10,739 nt of DNA from Opitutia bacterium UBA953 (GCA_002293125.1 DBCR01000014.1:1-10739), one strand, 5' to 3'; shown: positions 1-6,917, counted from the first letter of the stretch. Notes: generated by a model from the sequence alone, not told the origin. Program-made: numbers and translations.

Positions 1-16
1 CTGCAGGGGCTTCCCT

Positions 17-1399
17 GTGCGTCTGCTCCTCTCCATCCTAATGCTTTGCTTGGTCGGCTGCGCGACGTATGTCGATCGCGGTCCACGCGTCCGGGTGGCC
101 GTGGAGGAAGGGGACTACGAGACCGCTACGGCCGTCGCCCAGAACTTCGCGGCGGACGAACCTAAGGATGCGTTGGTCTGGAATCTCGACGCCGCTACGG
201 CGCTCCGGGCGCAGGGTAAGCTCAAGGAAAGCGCGAAGGTTCTGGAGCAGGTCGAAGCCTCCTTCCGTGCCGAAGAAGAAAGACCCGGCTTCTCGGTCGG
301 GGACGCGACGCTCGCGGCTTTCTCCAACGGTTACGCCGAGGCATATCGTCCTCGTCCCGAGGATCGTATCTACGCTTCGACTTATCAGGCCCTGAACCGC
401 ATCGAACTGGGCGACATTAACGGCGCCCGCGTCGCCATGGCTCGATTGCGCTTCGTCCAGCAGGCCTTCGGTTCGGGTCAGCTCTACGTGAAGCCCAAAG
501 GCAAGGAAGAGAAGTACGACGTCGCCAAGGCTTCGCAGGACGAGCGCACGAAGGAAGGTCTCGGGATGATCGAAGAGAACCTCGCCAGCCTGACCGCCGA
601 AGGCGCCTACGACGACGCGTTCAGCCACTGGCTTCAGGGGATGTTCTTCCTGCGCCTCGGTCAGGATCCGTCCGACCGCGAGAAGGCCCGTAAGGAACTG
701 CTTGCCGCGACGCAGCTTAACGGGTCGAACGACGCGTTCAGACGAGATCTCAAGGACGCCGAGGCGCCGGCGAGCGAAGGGCAGGGCACGATCGTCTATG
801 TCATCGCCGAGACGGGTATGTGTCCGGAGTGGTATCAGCAACGCATCGACATCCCGCTCTTTATTGTCTCCTCACGCGTGCCTTACGTGAGTGTCGCCTT
901 GCCGGCGATCCGTCCCTCCGGCCTGAATTACAATCTGAAGCTCAAATTGGATTCCCAGGACGTTCCGTTGCCCTTGGCCAGCCGCCCGGACGCCCTCATC
1001 GCGAAGCACTTCGAGGCGGCCTTGCCGGGCATCAAAGCCCAAGCTTTCACGTCCGCCGCGGTCAAGGCGACCGCCAGCTATCTCATCAATAAATCCTCCG
1101 AAGAGGCGGCTAACCGCCAGAATGCGGGGTCCGGCGCCGTCCTTTGGTCGATCGCGACCAAGGTGGGCACGGCAATCTATACGGTCGGCACCACCAAGGC
1201 CGACCTGCGTAACTGGTCGAGCCTCCCGGCCCGTTTCTCGGTGGCGCGGCTGGAGGCCAAGCCTGGCCAGAAACTGACTGTGGTCGGGCATCCGGAGGCT
1301 TCCCTGACGCTGCCCGCAGGCAAGGTTCTGCTTGTAAGCCTCAAGTCCACGCAGGAAAATCAACCCATCGTCCTTCGCTGCACCCCTCTCGTCCCATGA
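17..1399 (+). CDS. COG3014-like lipoprotein of unknown function
   Basis: The 460-residue product begins with a short lipoprotein signal peptide ending in lipobox LVGC, with the lipidated Cys at residue 15. The following residue is Ala, so the E. coli +2 rule predicts outer-membrane sorting. Residues about 28-85 and 200-250 are Ala-rich amphipathic helices resembling TPR repeats. The C-terminal half has features I associate with COG3014 proteins: a 'VYVIAETG' stretch near residue 260 and 'ADLRNWSSLPARFSVAR' near residue 395. The biochemical role is unknown. COG3014 genes are known beside ycfL and lpoB genes in some gamma-proteobacteria, and those two genes follow here, so a role with the LpoB peptidoglycan synthase activator is inferred. 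I chose GTG at 17 because AGGGG lies 7 bases upstream and the signal peptide starts there. The frame stays open to the window edge, so a longer start cannot be excluded. The gene ends in an ATGA overlap with the next one, implying translational coupling. Confidence 0.8.
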   Translation: MRLLLSILMLCLVGCATYVDRGPRVRVAVEEGDYETATAVAQNFAADEPKDALVWNLDAATALRAQGKLKESAKVLEQVEASFRAEEERPGFSVGDATLAAFSNGYAEAYRPRPEDRIYASTYQALNRIELGDINGARVAMARLRFVQQAFGSGQLYVKPKGKEEKYDVAKASQDERTKEGLGMIEENLASLTAEGAYDDAFSHWLQGMFFLRLGQDPSDREKARKELLAATQLNGSNDAFRRDLKDAEAPASEGQGTIVYVIAETGMCPEWYQQRIDIPLFIVSSRVPYVSVALPAIRPSGLNYNLKLKLDSQDVPLPLASRPDALIAKHFEAALPGIKAQAFTSAAVKATASYLINKSSEEAANRQNAGSGAVLWSIATKVGTAIYTVGTTKADLRNWSSLPARFSVARLEAKPGQKLTVVGHPEASLTLPAGKVLLVSLKSTQENQPIVLRCTPLVP

Positions 1400-1827
1400 A
1401 AAAATTCCTGCCTCTCCTTGCGCTTGGTCTCCTGGCCGGTTGCACCACGATCCTTGAGACCGGCGACAAGCTTGAGCGCGGCATGACGCCTCCTGACGCC
1501 GTCAACTACGCGACGACCAAGCCCGAGGGTGGTTTCTCGACGCAGCTGAGCGACAATCGCATCGGCAACAAGATCGAGCTCCTCGCGGCCCGCAAATCCA
1601 AGACCGACGGCGGTTACACTCGCGTCCAGTTCGACCTCCGTAACGGCGCCTACCTCCGCCAGACGATCAACGTCAGTTTCGAATGGCTCGCCGCCGACGG
1701 CACTGTGACCGAAAGCCAGCCCAACTGGATCGTCACTCCGCTTGAACCTGGCGCCCTCACCACCGTCACCGCGACCGCCCTCAAGGCGCAGTCCGCTGAG
1801 TGCCGCCTCCGCCTGATCTCCCGCTAA
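1396..1827 (+). CDS. YcfL-like (DUF1425) lipoprotein
   Basis: The 143-residue product has a clear lipoprotein signal (MKK, a Leu-rich core, lipobox LAGC) with the lipidated Cys at residue 16 and Thr at +2. It is therefore predicted to sit in the outer membrane facing the periplasm. The mature part looks like a single small beta domain. The stretch 'YTRVQFDLRNG' followed by 'VSFEWLAADGTV' and a Trp-containing strand resembles the YcfL/DUF1425 pattern of 'N.t....YrF.WyD..G'. YcfL proteins have no established function, but ycfL lies next to lpoB in E. coli, matching the order here. The start overlaps the upstream stop by 4 bases (ATGA), and lpoB begins 8 bases after this stop. The ATG is preceded by C-rich sequence (CTCTCGTCCC) with no Shine-Dalgarno motif, so coupling to the upstream gene is likely important. 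Family assignment rests on remembered pattern and context, not on a search. Confidence 0.75.
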   Translation: MKKFLPLLALGLLAGCTTILETGDKLERGMTPPDAVNYATTKPEGGFSTQLSDNRIGNKIELLAARKSKTDGGYTRVQFDLRNGAYLRQTINVSFEWLAADGTVTESQPNWIVTPLEPGALTTVTATALKAQSAECRLRLISR

Positions 1828-1835
1828 CCCCTCCC

Positions 1836-2375
1836 ATGAACAAACTCTCACTTCTCGCCTGCGCCGTCTTCATCGTCGGTTGCGGCACGCCCGCCACCTA
1901 CAAGGACCCGCAGGGCCGCGAGCTCGTGGTCAGCCTCGATAAGGTGAACATCCAGGACTTCGCCACCGCGGGATCCCAGATGCTCCAGTCCATGATCTCG
2001 TCCCCGTCCTTCTCCAAGGGCGCTCCGGTCTTGCAGCTCGGCTCCATCACCAACGATACCGCCGATAACTTCGACACCGCCTTGCTGCTCTCGAAGCTCA
2101 CCGTGCCCCTGGTCAACGCCAACCGCGTCACGTTGCTCGATAATGACGCCACCGCTAATGCCGCCCGCGCAACTTCCGGCTCCAACGCCAATGTCCCGCG
2201 CGCCGAATATGTGCTCAAGGGTAAGATTCTGGAAGACCGCTCCAATGCCGGCAGCACCCGCCAGAGCTCATTCGTCTTCCAGCTCACCCTCGTCGAGGTC
2301 AAGCGCGGCGTCGCCGTCTGGACTGAAGAGAAGATCGTGACCAAGCAGGGCACCAAGAACGCGGTCGGTTTCTGA
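1836..2375 (+). CDS. lpoB: LpoB-like penicillin-binding protein activator lipoprotein
   Basis: In E. coli, LpoB is an outer-membrane lipoprotein that reaches through the peptidoglycan and activates the bifunctional synthase PBP1b. This 179-residue protein has lipobox IVGC with Cys16 and Gly at +2. Its globular part carries an LpoB/COG3417-like series: 'GSQMLQSMISSPSF' (about residues 48-61), 'APVLQLGSITNDTADNFDT' (about 65-83), then 'YVLKGKILE' and 'FQLTLVEVKRGVAVWTEE' near the C-terminus. I chose ATG 1836 because the signal peptide begins there; an upstream in-frame GTG at 1800 would add a Pro-rich stretch before it and overlap the previous gene. The region between Cys16 and the folded domain is only about 15-20 residues and lacks the long Pro-rich linker of E. 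coli LpoB. The gene ends in tandem stops, TGATAA. The family call is fairly secure; the partner synthase is not visible in this window. Confidence 0.85.
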   Translation: MNKLSLLACAVFIVGCGTPATYKDPQGRELVVSLDKVNIQDFATAGSQMLQSMISSPSFSKGAPVLQLGSITNDTADNFDTALLLSKLTVPLVNANRVTLLDNDATANAARATSGSNANVPRAEYVLKGKILEDRSNAGSTRQSSFVFQLTLVEVKRGVAVWTEEKIVTKQGTKNAVGF

Positions 2376-2404
2376 TAAACCGCCGTCATCATTTGACCTT
2401 CTTA

Positions 2405-2436
2405 CGACCTGCATCTCCCTCCGGTGATGCAGGTTG
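2405..2436 (+). promoter_or_regulatory. Inverted repeat/hairpin covering the FAD oxidoreductase start codon
   Basis: ACCTGCATC at 2407-2415 is a perfect reverse complement of GATGCAGGT at 2426-2434, separated by a 10-base loop (TCCCTCCGGT). A G-U pair and a further C-G pair extend the stem to 11. The ATG at 2427-2429 is in the right arm and the alternative GTG at 2424 is in the loop. In RNA this would hide the start codon. In DNA it could equally be an operator with 9-bp half-sites. There is no T-run after it, so it does not look like an intrinsic terminator for the lpoB cassette. Function is inferred only. Confidence 0.5.
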
Positions 2437-3470
2437 ATTTTTTGATCGTCGGCCAAGGCCTGGCGGGCTCGTTGCTCGCCAAGGAACTCCTGCGTCGTGG
2501 CCGCACCGTCCACGTCGTGGATGACCGCTGGAAGTCTTCCTCTTCGCAGGTCGCCGCCGGGCTGATGACTCCGCTGACCGGCCGACGCTTCACCCTGACC
2601 AAGGATTACCCTGAGCTCTTCGCCTCCGCTAAAGCCAAGCTGACCGAACTCGGCGTCTTTCGCCCGATCGAGGTCTACCGGATGTTCGTCGACGAGGAGC
2701 AGCGGGCCAAAGGGCTGAAGCGGACCGAGTGCCGGAGCTGCCAGCCTTTCATCGAAAGCGTGACTTCCGCTCAAGGTGAACTTGACGTGAGTCTTACCGA
2801 TACCTTCGGCGGCGCGCTCATGAACGGCGCGTGGGTCGATCTGCCAAAACTGCTCGCCGACGCCCGTGCCGAATTGCTCGCTGCCGGCAACCTGACCGAG
2901 GCTGCGTTTGATTCGGTCGACGCCGTAGCCGACGCCGAGGGCGTGACCTGGCGCACTATCCGCGCCGGTGCCATCATCTATTGCGACGGCTATAAGTCCG
3001 CCCTCCGCGGTCCATTCAAGTATCTCCCGTGGCAGCCGTCGAAAGGTGAAGCGCTTACGCTGCGCACCTCCATCGACACAAAGTCGTTCATCCTGAATCG
3101 CGAAGGTTGGGCCTTGCCGCTCGGGCAGGGCGTCTGGCGCACCGGTGCCAACTGGCAGTGGGATCAGTTAGACGAGACTCCGACCGAGCCACAGAAGGAG
3201 AAGTTCATCCACCGCTTCCGGAGCTATTTCGGTCAGGAGGTCACGGTCGAGGTCACCGCGCACGTCGCCGGAGTCCGTCCCTGCACCTCGGACAACCATC
3301 CCTTCATGGGCACGCACCCGACGCAGCCGCGCACGCATCTCTTCAGCGGACTCGGTCCGCGTGGCACCGTCTGGGCGCCCCTCATGGCTCACGAGATGGC
3401 GGCCTACCTTTGCGAGGGTAGGGCACTCCGTCCTGAATGTAATCTCTCCCGCTTCGCCCTTGCTGGCTAA
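2427..3470 (+). CDS. FAD-dependent oxidoreductase, DAO (glycine/D-amino-acid oxidase) family
   Basis: The 347-residue cytoplasmic flavoprotein starts directly with the Rossmann FAD-binding fold. Strand beta1 'VDFLIVG' leads into GQGLAG (residues 9-14, the GxGxxG dinucleotide motif), and Asp32/Asp33 end beta2 where the ribose-binding acidic residue belongs. A 'SSSQVAAGLMTP' segment at about residues 38-49 matches the second flavin-contacting loop of DAO proteins. The C-terminus has the usual DAO closing pattern: 'GVRPCTSDNHPFMG' followed by 'SGLGPRGTVWAP' and an amphipathic helix. Such enzymes oxidise C-N bonds of amines or amino acids, but the substrate cannot be read from sequence. There is no signal peptide. 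ATG 2427 is preferred over GTG 2424; they differ by one residue and neither has a Shine-Dalgarno. The gene lies 51 bases after lpoB on the same strand, so it may be the last gene of that transcript, though the start-codon hairpin could uncouple it. Confidence 0.8.
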   Translation: MQVDFLIVGQGLAGSLLAKELLRRGRTVHVVDDRWKSSSSQVAAGLMTPLTGRRFTLTKDYPELFASAKAKLTELGVFRPIEVYRMFVDEEQRAKGLKRTECRSCQPFIESVTSAQGELDVSLTDTFGGALMNGAWVDLPKLLADARAELLAAGNLTEAAFDSVDAVADAEGVTWRTIRAGAIIYCDGYKSALRGPFKYLPWQPSKGEALTLRTSIDTKSFILNREGWALPLGQGVWRTGANWQWDQLDETPTEPQKEKFIHRFRSYFGQEVTVEVTAHVAGVRPCTSDNHPFMGTHPTQPRTHLFSGLGPRGTVWAPLMAHEMAAYLCEGRALRPECNLSRFALAG

Positions 3471-3606
3471 GATCGCCTCGGGGTGGGTCGGGATCGCTTC
3501 AGTGCCTGGTCCTTCAGGGCGTCTCTGTGGTCTGTAAGTGTTCCATTCAGGCCTCCATTCAGCCCTCGACGCCGTCCTCCACCCAGCCCTCAATTCAGAG
3601 CGCCGC
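3471..3606. other. Convergent intergenic spacer
   Basis: The 136-bp gap separates the plus-strand FAD oxidoreductase stop from the minus-strand aroQ stop. I see no strong hairpin followed by a T-run in either direction; the best is a 4-bp CCTG/CAGG pair at 3505-3518. GATCGC recurs at 3471 and 3492. The right part is taken up by the 12-bp tandem repeat listed separately. Transcripts from both sides may overlap here or end by Rho. Confidence 0.6.
3543..3602. repeat. Degenerate 12-bp tandem repeat, five units
   Basis: Five consecutive 12-base blocks align in register: CCATTCAGGCCT, CCATTCAGCCCT, CGACGCCGTCCT, CCACCCAGCCCT and CAATTCAGAGCG. Against unit 2, unit 1 differs at one position, unit 4 at two, unit 5 at four and unit 3 at five. 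The array ends four bases before the aroQ stop codon complement (3607-3609). The period is a multiple of three, so one plus-strand frame shows a 4-residue repeat (HSGL, HSAL, DAVL, HPAL), but no convincing gene uses it. Slippage-type duplication and decay is the simplest origin. Confidence 0.5.
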
Positions 3607-4077
3607 TTACTTCTTCTTCGCCTTGGCGGCCTTGGCCGGCTTCGCCTTGGCCTTGGCGACCAGGAAGTCGACGGCGAGGAGGTAACCTTCGAAGCCCAGT
3701 CCGGTGATCACGCCTTCGCAGGCGGAGGCCGTGACGGACTTATGGCGGAATTCTTCCCGCTTGTAGATGTTCGAGATGTGCACCTCGACGGCCTGCATGC
3801 TGCTGCCGGCGATGGAATCGCGGAGGGCGACCGAGACGTGGGTGTGGCCTCCCGGATTAATCACCAGGAACTTCACGCCCTTGTCGGCCCACTTCGCGAT
3901 CGTGTCGATGATCTCGCCCTCGTGATTGGACTGAAAGAAACGGGTCTTCGCACCGGCGGCCTTGGCGTGCTTCTCAATCAGCTTCTCGAGGTCGCCGAGC
4001 GTCTGGGTACCATAGACCTCCGGCTCGCGCTTGCCGAGTCGGTCGAGGTTGGGGCCGTTGATGACGCCGATTTCCAT
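3607..4077 (-). CDS. aroQ: 3-dehydroquinate dehydratase, type II
   Basis: This cytoplasmic enzyme dehydrates 3-dehydroquinate to 3-dehydroshikimate, step three of the shikimate pathway. The type II family acts as a dodecamer. The 156-residue product has the family hallmarks in order: 'INGPNLDRLGKREPEVYG' at the N-terminus with Arg17 and catalytic Tyr22; 'QSNHEGEIID'; 'INPGGHTHVSVALRD'; and 'EVHISNIYKREEFRH' with His100 as the partner base. ATG 4077 is chosen because beta1 (EIGVING) starts immediately; upstream in-frame sequence reads into the acnA region and its terminator and does not look coding. The core is of normal length but carries an added tail of 16 residues (141-156) rich in Lys and Ala. 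No Shine-Dalgarno is present; the upstream bases are pyrimidine-rich (TTATTCGTCCTCC). The acnA terminator lies only about 40 bases upstream, so any promoter must fit in that gap or overlap the terminator, or the gene depends on read-through. Confidence 0.95.
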   Translation of the reverse strand: MEIGVINGPNLDRLGKREPEVYGTQTLGDLEKLIEKHAKAAGAKTRFFQSNHEGEIIDTIAKWADKGVKFLVINPGGHTHVSVALRDSIAGSSMQAVEVHISNIYKREEFRHKSVTASACEGVITGLGFEGYLLAVDFLVAKAKAKPAKAAKAKKK

Positions 4078-4118
4078 GGAGGACGAATAAGTGCCGAGGC
4101 GGGTCGGGGCAAGATATG

Positions 4119-4149
4119 AAAAAGGGCGGCACCTCGCGGAGCCGCCCTT
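4119..4149 (-). terminator. Rho-independent terminator of acnA
   Basis: Read on the minus strand, a perfect 9-bp stem (AAGGGCGGC/GCCGCCCTT, arms at 4141-4149 and 4122-4130) encloses a 10-base loop and runs directly into five Ts (4123-4119). It begins 20 bases after the acnA stop codon. Two further C-G pairs inside the loop could lengthen the stem after an A-A mismatch. The position separates acnA from aroQ. Confidence 0.85.
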
Positions 4150-4169
4150 GGTTTCGCCTGGCCGATCCC

Positions 4170-6863
4170 TTACTTCAGGATCTGACGGAGGACGTAGGGC
4201 AGGATGCCGCCGTGGCGGTAGTATTCGCCTTCGATTGCGGTATCGATGCGGGCGACGAGCGCGGCCTTGTCGACCGTGCCGTTGGCGCGGCGGATGACGA
4301 GCGTCACCGGGGTCTTCGGCTTGATCGGGCTGGAGAGGCCTTCGAGGTCGAAGGTCTCCGTGCCGTCGAGGTGGTACGAGGCGGCGTTCTTGCCGTCGGC
4401 GAACTCGAGGGGCAGCACGCCCATGCCGAGGAGGTTGGAGCGGTGGATGCGCTCGAAGGATTGCGCCACCACGGCGCGGATGCCGAGGAGGGCGGTGCCC
4501 TTCGCGGCCCAGTCGCGGGACGAGCCCATGCCGTAGTCGACGCCGCCGAAGACGATCATGCCTTCGCCGCGCTGCGCGTAGGTCTGGCAAGCATCGTAGA
4601 TCGCCTCGACCTTGCCCTCGGGCTGGACCTTCGTGAAGCCGCCTTCCTTGCCGTCGGCCATCGCGTTCTTCACTTGGGTGTTGGCGAAGGTGCCGCGGGT
4701 CATGATGCGGTCGTTGCCACGGCGCGAGCCGTAGGAGTTGAAGTCCTTCTTCGACACGCCGGCCGCGAGGAGGAACTTGCCGGCCGGGGTCTCTTCCTTG
4801 AAAGCGCCGGCGGGAGAGATGTGGTCGGTCGTGACGGAGTCGCCGAGGATGGCCAGCGGGCGGAGCTTCGCGAGCGTCGGCACCGGAGGAGGCGTCATCG
4901 AGAAGCCCTTGAAGAACGGAGGCTCCTGGATGTACGTGGAGGACTCCTTCCAGCTAAAGCGCGCGCCCGTGCCACCCTGGACGCCCTTCCACTCGGCGGT
5001 GGCGTTGGCGAGGGAGTCGGCGGCGTACTTCGACTTGAACATCGCGGGCTTGAGGCCGCGGGAGACGTGGTCGGCGACTTCGGCTTGGGAAGGCCAGAGG
5101 TCCTTGAGGAAGACCGGCTTGCCGTCCTTACCCGTTCCGAGCGGTTCGTTGTCGAGGTCGATGTCGACGCGGCCGGCGAGGGCGAAGGCGACGACGAGGG
5201 GTGGGGACATCAGGTAGTTCGCTCGGACCGCGCCGTGGACGCGGGCTTCGAAGTTGCGGTTACCCGAGAGCACGGAGGCCGTGACGAGGTCGCCGTTCTT
5301 GATGGCGCCTTCGATGTCGGCGTCGAGCGGGCCGGAGTTGCCGATGCAGGTCGTGCAACCGTAGCCGACGAGGTTGAAGCCGAGCTGGTCGAGGTAGCCC
5401 GAGAGCTGGATCTCGTTGAGGTAGTCGGTGACCACGCGGGAGCCGGGGGCCAGCGAGCACTTCACGTTCGGGTTCACCGTCAGGCCCTTCTCGACGGCCT
5501 TCTTCGCGACGAGGCCGGCGGCGACCATCACCGAAGGATTCGACGTGTTGGTGCAGGAGGTGATCGCAGCGATCACGACTGAGGCGTGCTTGAGCGAGCG
5601 GCCCGTGGCACCGACGGCGGCGGAAGCGTCGCGGTCAGCGGCGGCCTTACCGAAGCCGTTCTTGTCCTTCGCGGCGGTGAAGAGCGTGTTGAAGGACTCC
5701 TTGATCTTCGGGAGATCGATCCGGTCCTGCGGACGCTTCGGGCCGGAGACACAGGGGACGACCGTGCTGATGTCGAGGTCGATGGTCTGTGTGTAGTCGA
5801 TGCTGCCGGCCTTCGGGATGCCGTAGAGGCCCTGGGCCTTGTAATATTCCTTCACCAACTCGATGTGGGACTCGTCGCGGCCCGTCTGACGGAGGTAGTC
5901 GAGGGACTTATCGTCGACGGGGAAGAAGCCCATCGTGGCGCCGTATTCCGGGGCCATGTTGGCGATCGTGGCGCGGTCGGCGAGCGAGAGGGCCTCGGTG
6001 CCTTCGCCGTAGAACTCGACGAACTTGCCGACGACCTTGGCCTTGCGAAGGATTTCGGTGAGGCGGAGGGTAAGGTCGGTGGCGGTGACGCCTTCGCGGA
6101 GGCGGCCGGTGAGGTTGACGCCGATGACTTCGGGCGTCTGGAAGTAGACCGGCTGGCCGAGCATGCCCGCTTCGGCCTCGATGCCACCCACGCCCCAGCC
6201 CACGACGCCGATACCGTTGATCATCGTCGTGTGGGAGTCGGTGCCGACGAGGGTGTCAGGGTAGAACACACCGTCCTTCTGGAAGACCAACTTCGCGAGG
6301 AACTCGAGGTTGACCTGGTGGACGATGCCGATGGCCGGCGGGACGACGCCGAAAGTCTTGAAAGCCTGCATGCCCCACTTGAGGAATTCGTAGCGCTCCG
6401 TGTTGCGGCCGAATTCCTGACGCAGGTTTTCGAGGAACGAAGAAGCGGTGCCAGCACGGTCGACTTGCACCGAGTGGTCCACGACAAGGTCGACCGGGAC
6501 GAGCGGCTCGATGATGGCGGAATCCTTGCCGAGCTTGGCGACGGCTTCGCGCATGGCGGCGAGGTCGACGAGGAGCGGCACGCCGGTGAAGTCCTGGAGT
6601 ACGATGCGCGCGACGACGAACGGGATTTCGGTGTCGACCGGCTTGGCGGCATTCCACGCGGCGAGCGCCTTCACGTCGTTTTCGGTGACCGCGATGCCAT
6701 CGCAATTACGCAGGACGGATTCTAGGACCAGGCGGATGGAGACCGGCAGGCGCGAGACCTTGCCGAGACCGGCCTGCTCGAGGGCGGGCACAGAGTAGAT
6801 CTGCCCGGACTGGCCGCCGGCGGAGAAGGGGCGGAGGGCTTTGAAGGTGTCTTTGAGGGCCAT
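4170..6863 (-). CDS. acnA: Aconitate hydratase A (AcnA/IRP1-type aconitase)
   Basis: This enzyme interconverts citrate and isocitrate in the TCA cycle using a [4Fe-4S] cluster. The 897-residue product has the AcnA architecture. The cluster ligands are Cys437 in 'SCTNTSN' and Cys503 and Cys506 in 'GYGCTTCIG', the same numbers as I recall for human IRP1. 'VGTDSHTT' and 'FTGVPLLVD' lie in the N-terminal domains, 'GDSVTTDHISPAG' at 674-686, and the swivel-domain 'YGMGSSRDW' with Ser781, Ser782 and Arg783. ATG 6863 gives 'MALKDTFKALRPF', close to the usual aconitase N-terminus; the in-frame extension to 6959 would cross the peroxiredoxin terminator and is not credible. The leader ends in CACACACCACACC with no Shine-Dalgarno. 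A TATCAT at 6882-6877 could be a -10 box but has no good -35. Terminators on both sides suggest a single-gene transcript. Some AcnA proteins bind mRNA as apo-proteins; nothing here tests that. Confidence 0.97.
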   Translation of the reverse strand: MALKDTFKALRPFSAGGQSGQIYSVPALEQAGLGKVSRLPVSIRLVLESVLRNCDGIAVTENDVKALAAWNAAKPVDTEIPFVVARIVLQDFTGVPLLVDLAAMREAVAKLGKDSAIIEPLVPVDLVVDHSVQVDRAGTASSFLENLRQEFGRNTERYEFLKWGMQAFKTFGVVPPAIGIVHQVNLEFLAKLVFQKDGVFYPDTLVGTDSHTTMINGIGVVGWGVGGIEAEAGMLGQPVYFQTPEVIGVNLTGRLREGVTATDLTLRLTEILRKAKVVGKFVEFYGEGTEALSLADRATIANMAPEYGATMGFFPVDDKSLDYLRQTGRDESHIELVKEYYKAQGLYGIPKAGSIDYTQTIDLDISTVVPCVSGPKRPQDRIDLPKIKESFNTLFTAAKDKNGFGKAAADRDASAAVGATGRSLKHASVVIAAITSCTNTSNPSVMVAAGLVAKKAVEKGLTVNPNVKCSLAPGSRVVTDYLNEIQLSGYLDQLGFNLVGYGCTTCIGNSGPLDADIEGAIKNGDLVTASVLSGNRNFEARVHGAVRANYLMSPPLVVAFALAGRVDIDLDNEPLGTGKDGKPVFLKDLWPSQAEVADHVSRGLKPAMFKSKYAADSLANATAEWKGVQGGTGARFSWKESSTYIQEPPFFKGFSMTPPPVPTLAKLRPLAILGDSVTTDHISPAGAFKEETPAGKFLLAAGVSKKDFNSYGSRRGNDRIMTRGTFANTQVKNAMADGKEGGFTKVQPEGKVEAIYDACQTYAQRGEGMIVFGGVDYGMGSSRDWAAKGTALLGIRAVVAQSFERIHRSNLLGMGVLPLEFADGKNAASYHLDGTETFDLEGLSSPIKPKTPVTLVIRRANGTVDKAALVARIDTAIEGEYYRHGGILPYVLRQILK

Positions 6864-6917
6864 GGTGTGGTGTGTGATGATAAAGGTGTCCCGCCGCAGA
6901 TGGGCAGACAGGTAGCC

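Noticed and set aside
38..841. 267-codon minus-strand frame opposite the first lipoprotein gene
   Set aside because: The plus-strand gene has a lipoprotein signal, family motifs and coupling to the next gene; the antisense frame has no recognisable domain.
3505..3518. CCTG/CAGG hairpin as a terminator for the FAD oxidoreductase
   Set aside because: The stem is only 4 bp and no T-run follows in either direction.
3607..4077. Asp12 in 'GPNLDRLG' of AroQ as a lost catalytic residue
   Set aside because: That position varies in the family (Gly in the M. tuberculosis enzyme as I recall); the catalytic Tyr, Arg and His are all present.
4078..4590. Upstream extension of aroQ to 4590
   Set aside because: The extra residues are Arg/Pro-rich sequence reading through acnA and its terminator; the enzyme fold starts at the ATG at 4077.
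4116..6725. Long plus-strand open frames opposite acnA (4116-5582 and 5586-6725)
   Set aside because: They lie antisense to a full-length aconitase with every catalytic motif. Their products are low-complexity Asp/Glu/Arg/Val-rich sequence, typical of the mirror frame of a GC-rich gene.
6877..6882. TATCAT as the acnA -10 box
   Set aside because: It resembles TATAAT, but no acceptable -35 hexamer lies 16-18 bases upstream, so it is mentioned in the gene entry and not listed as a promoter.
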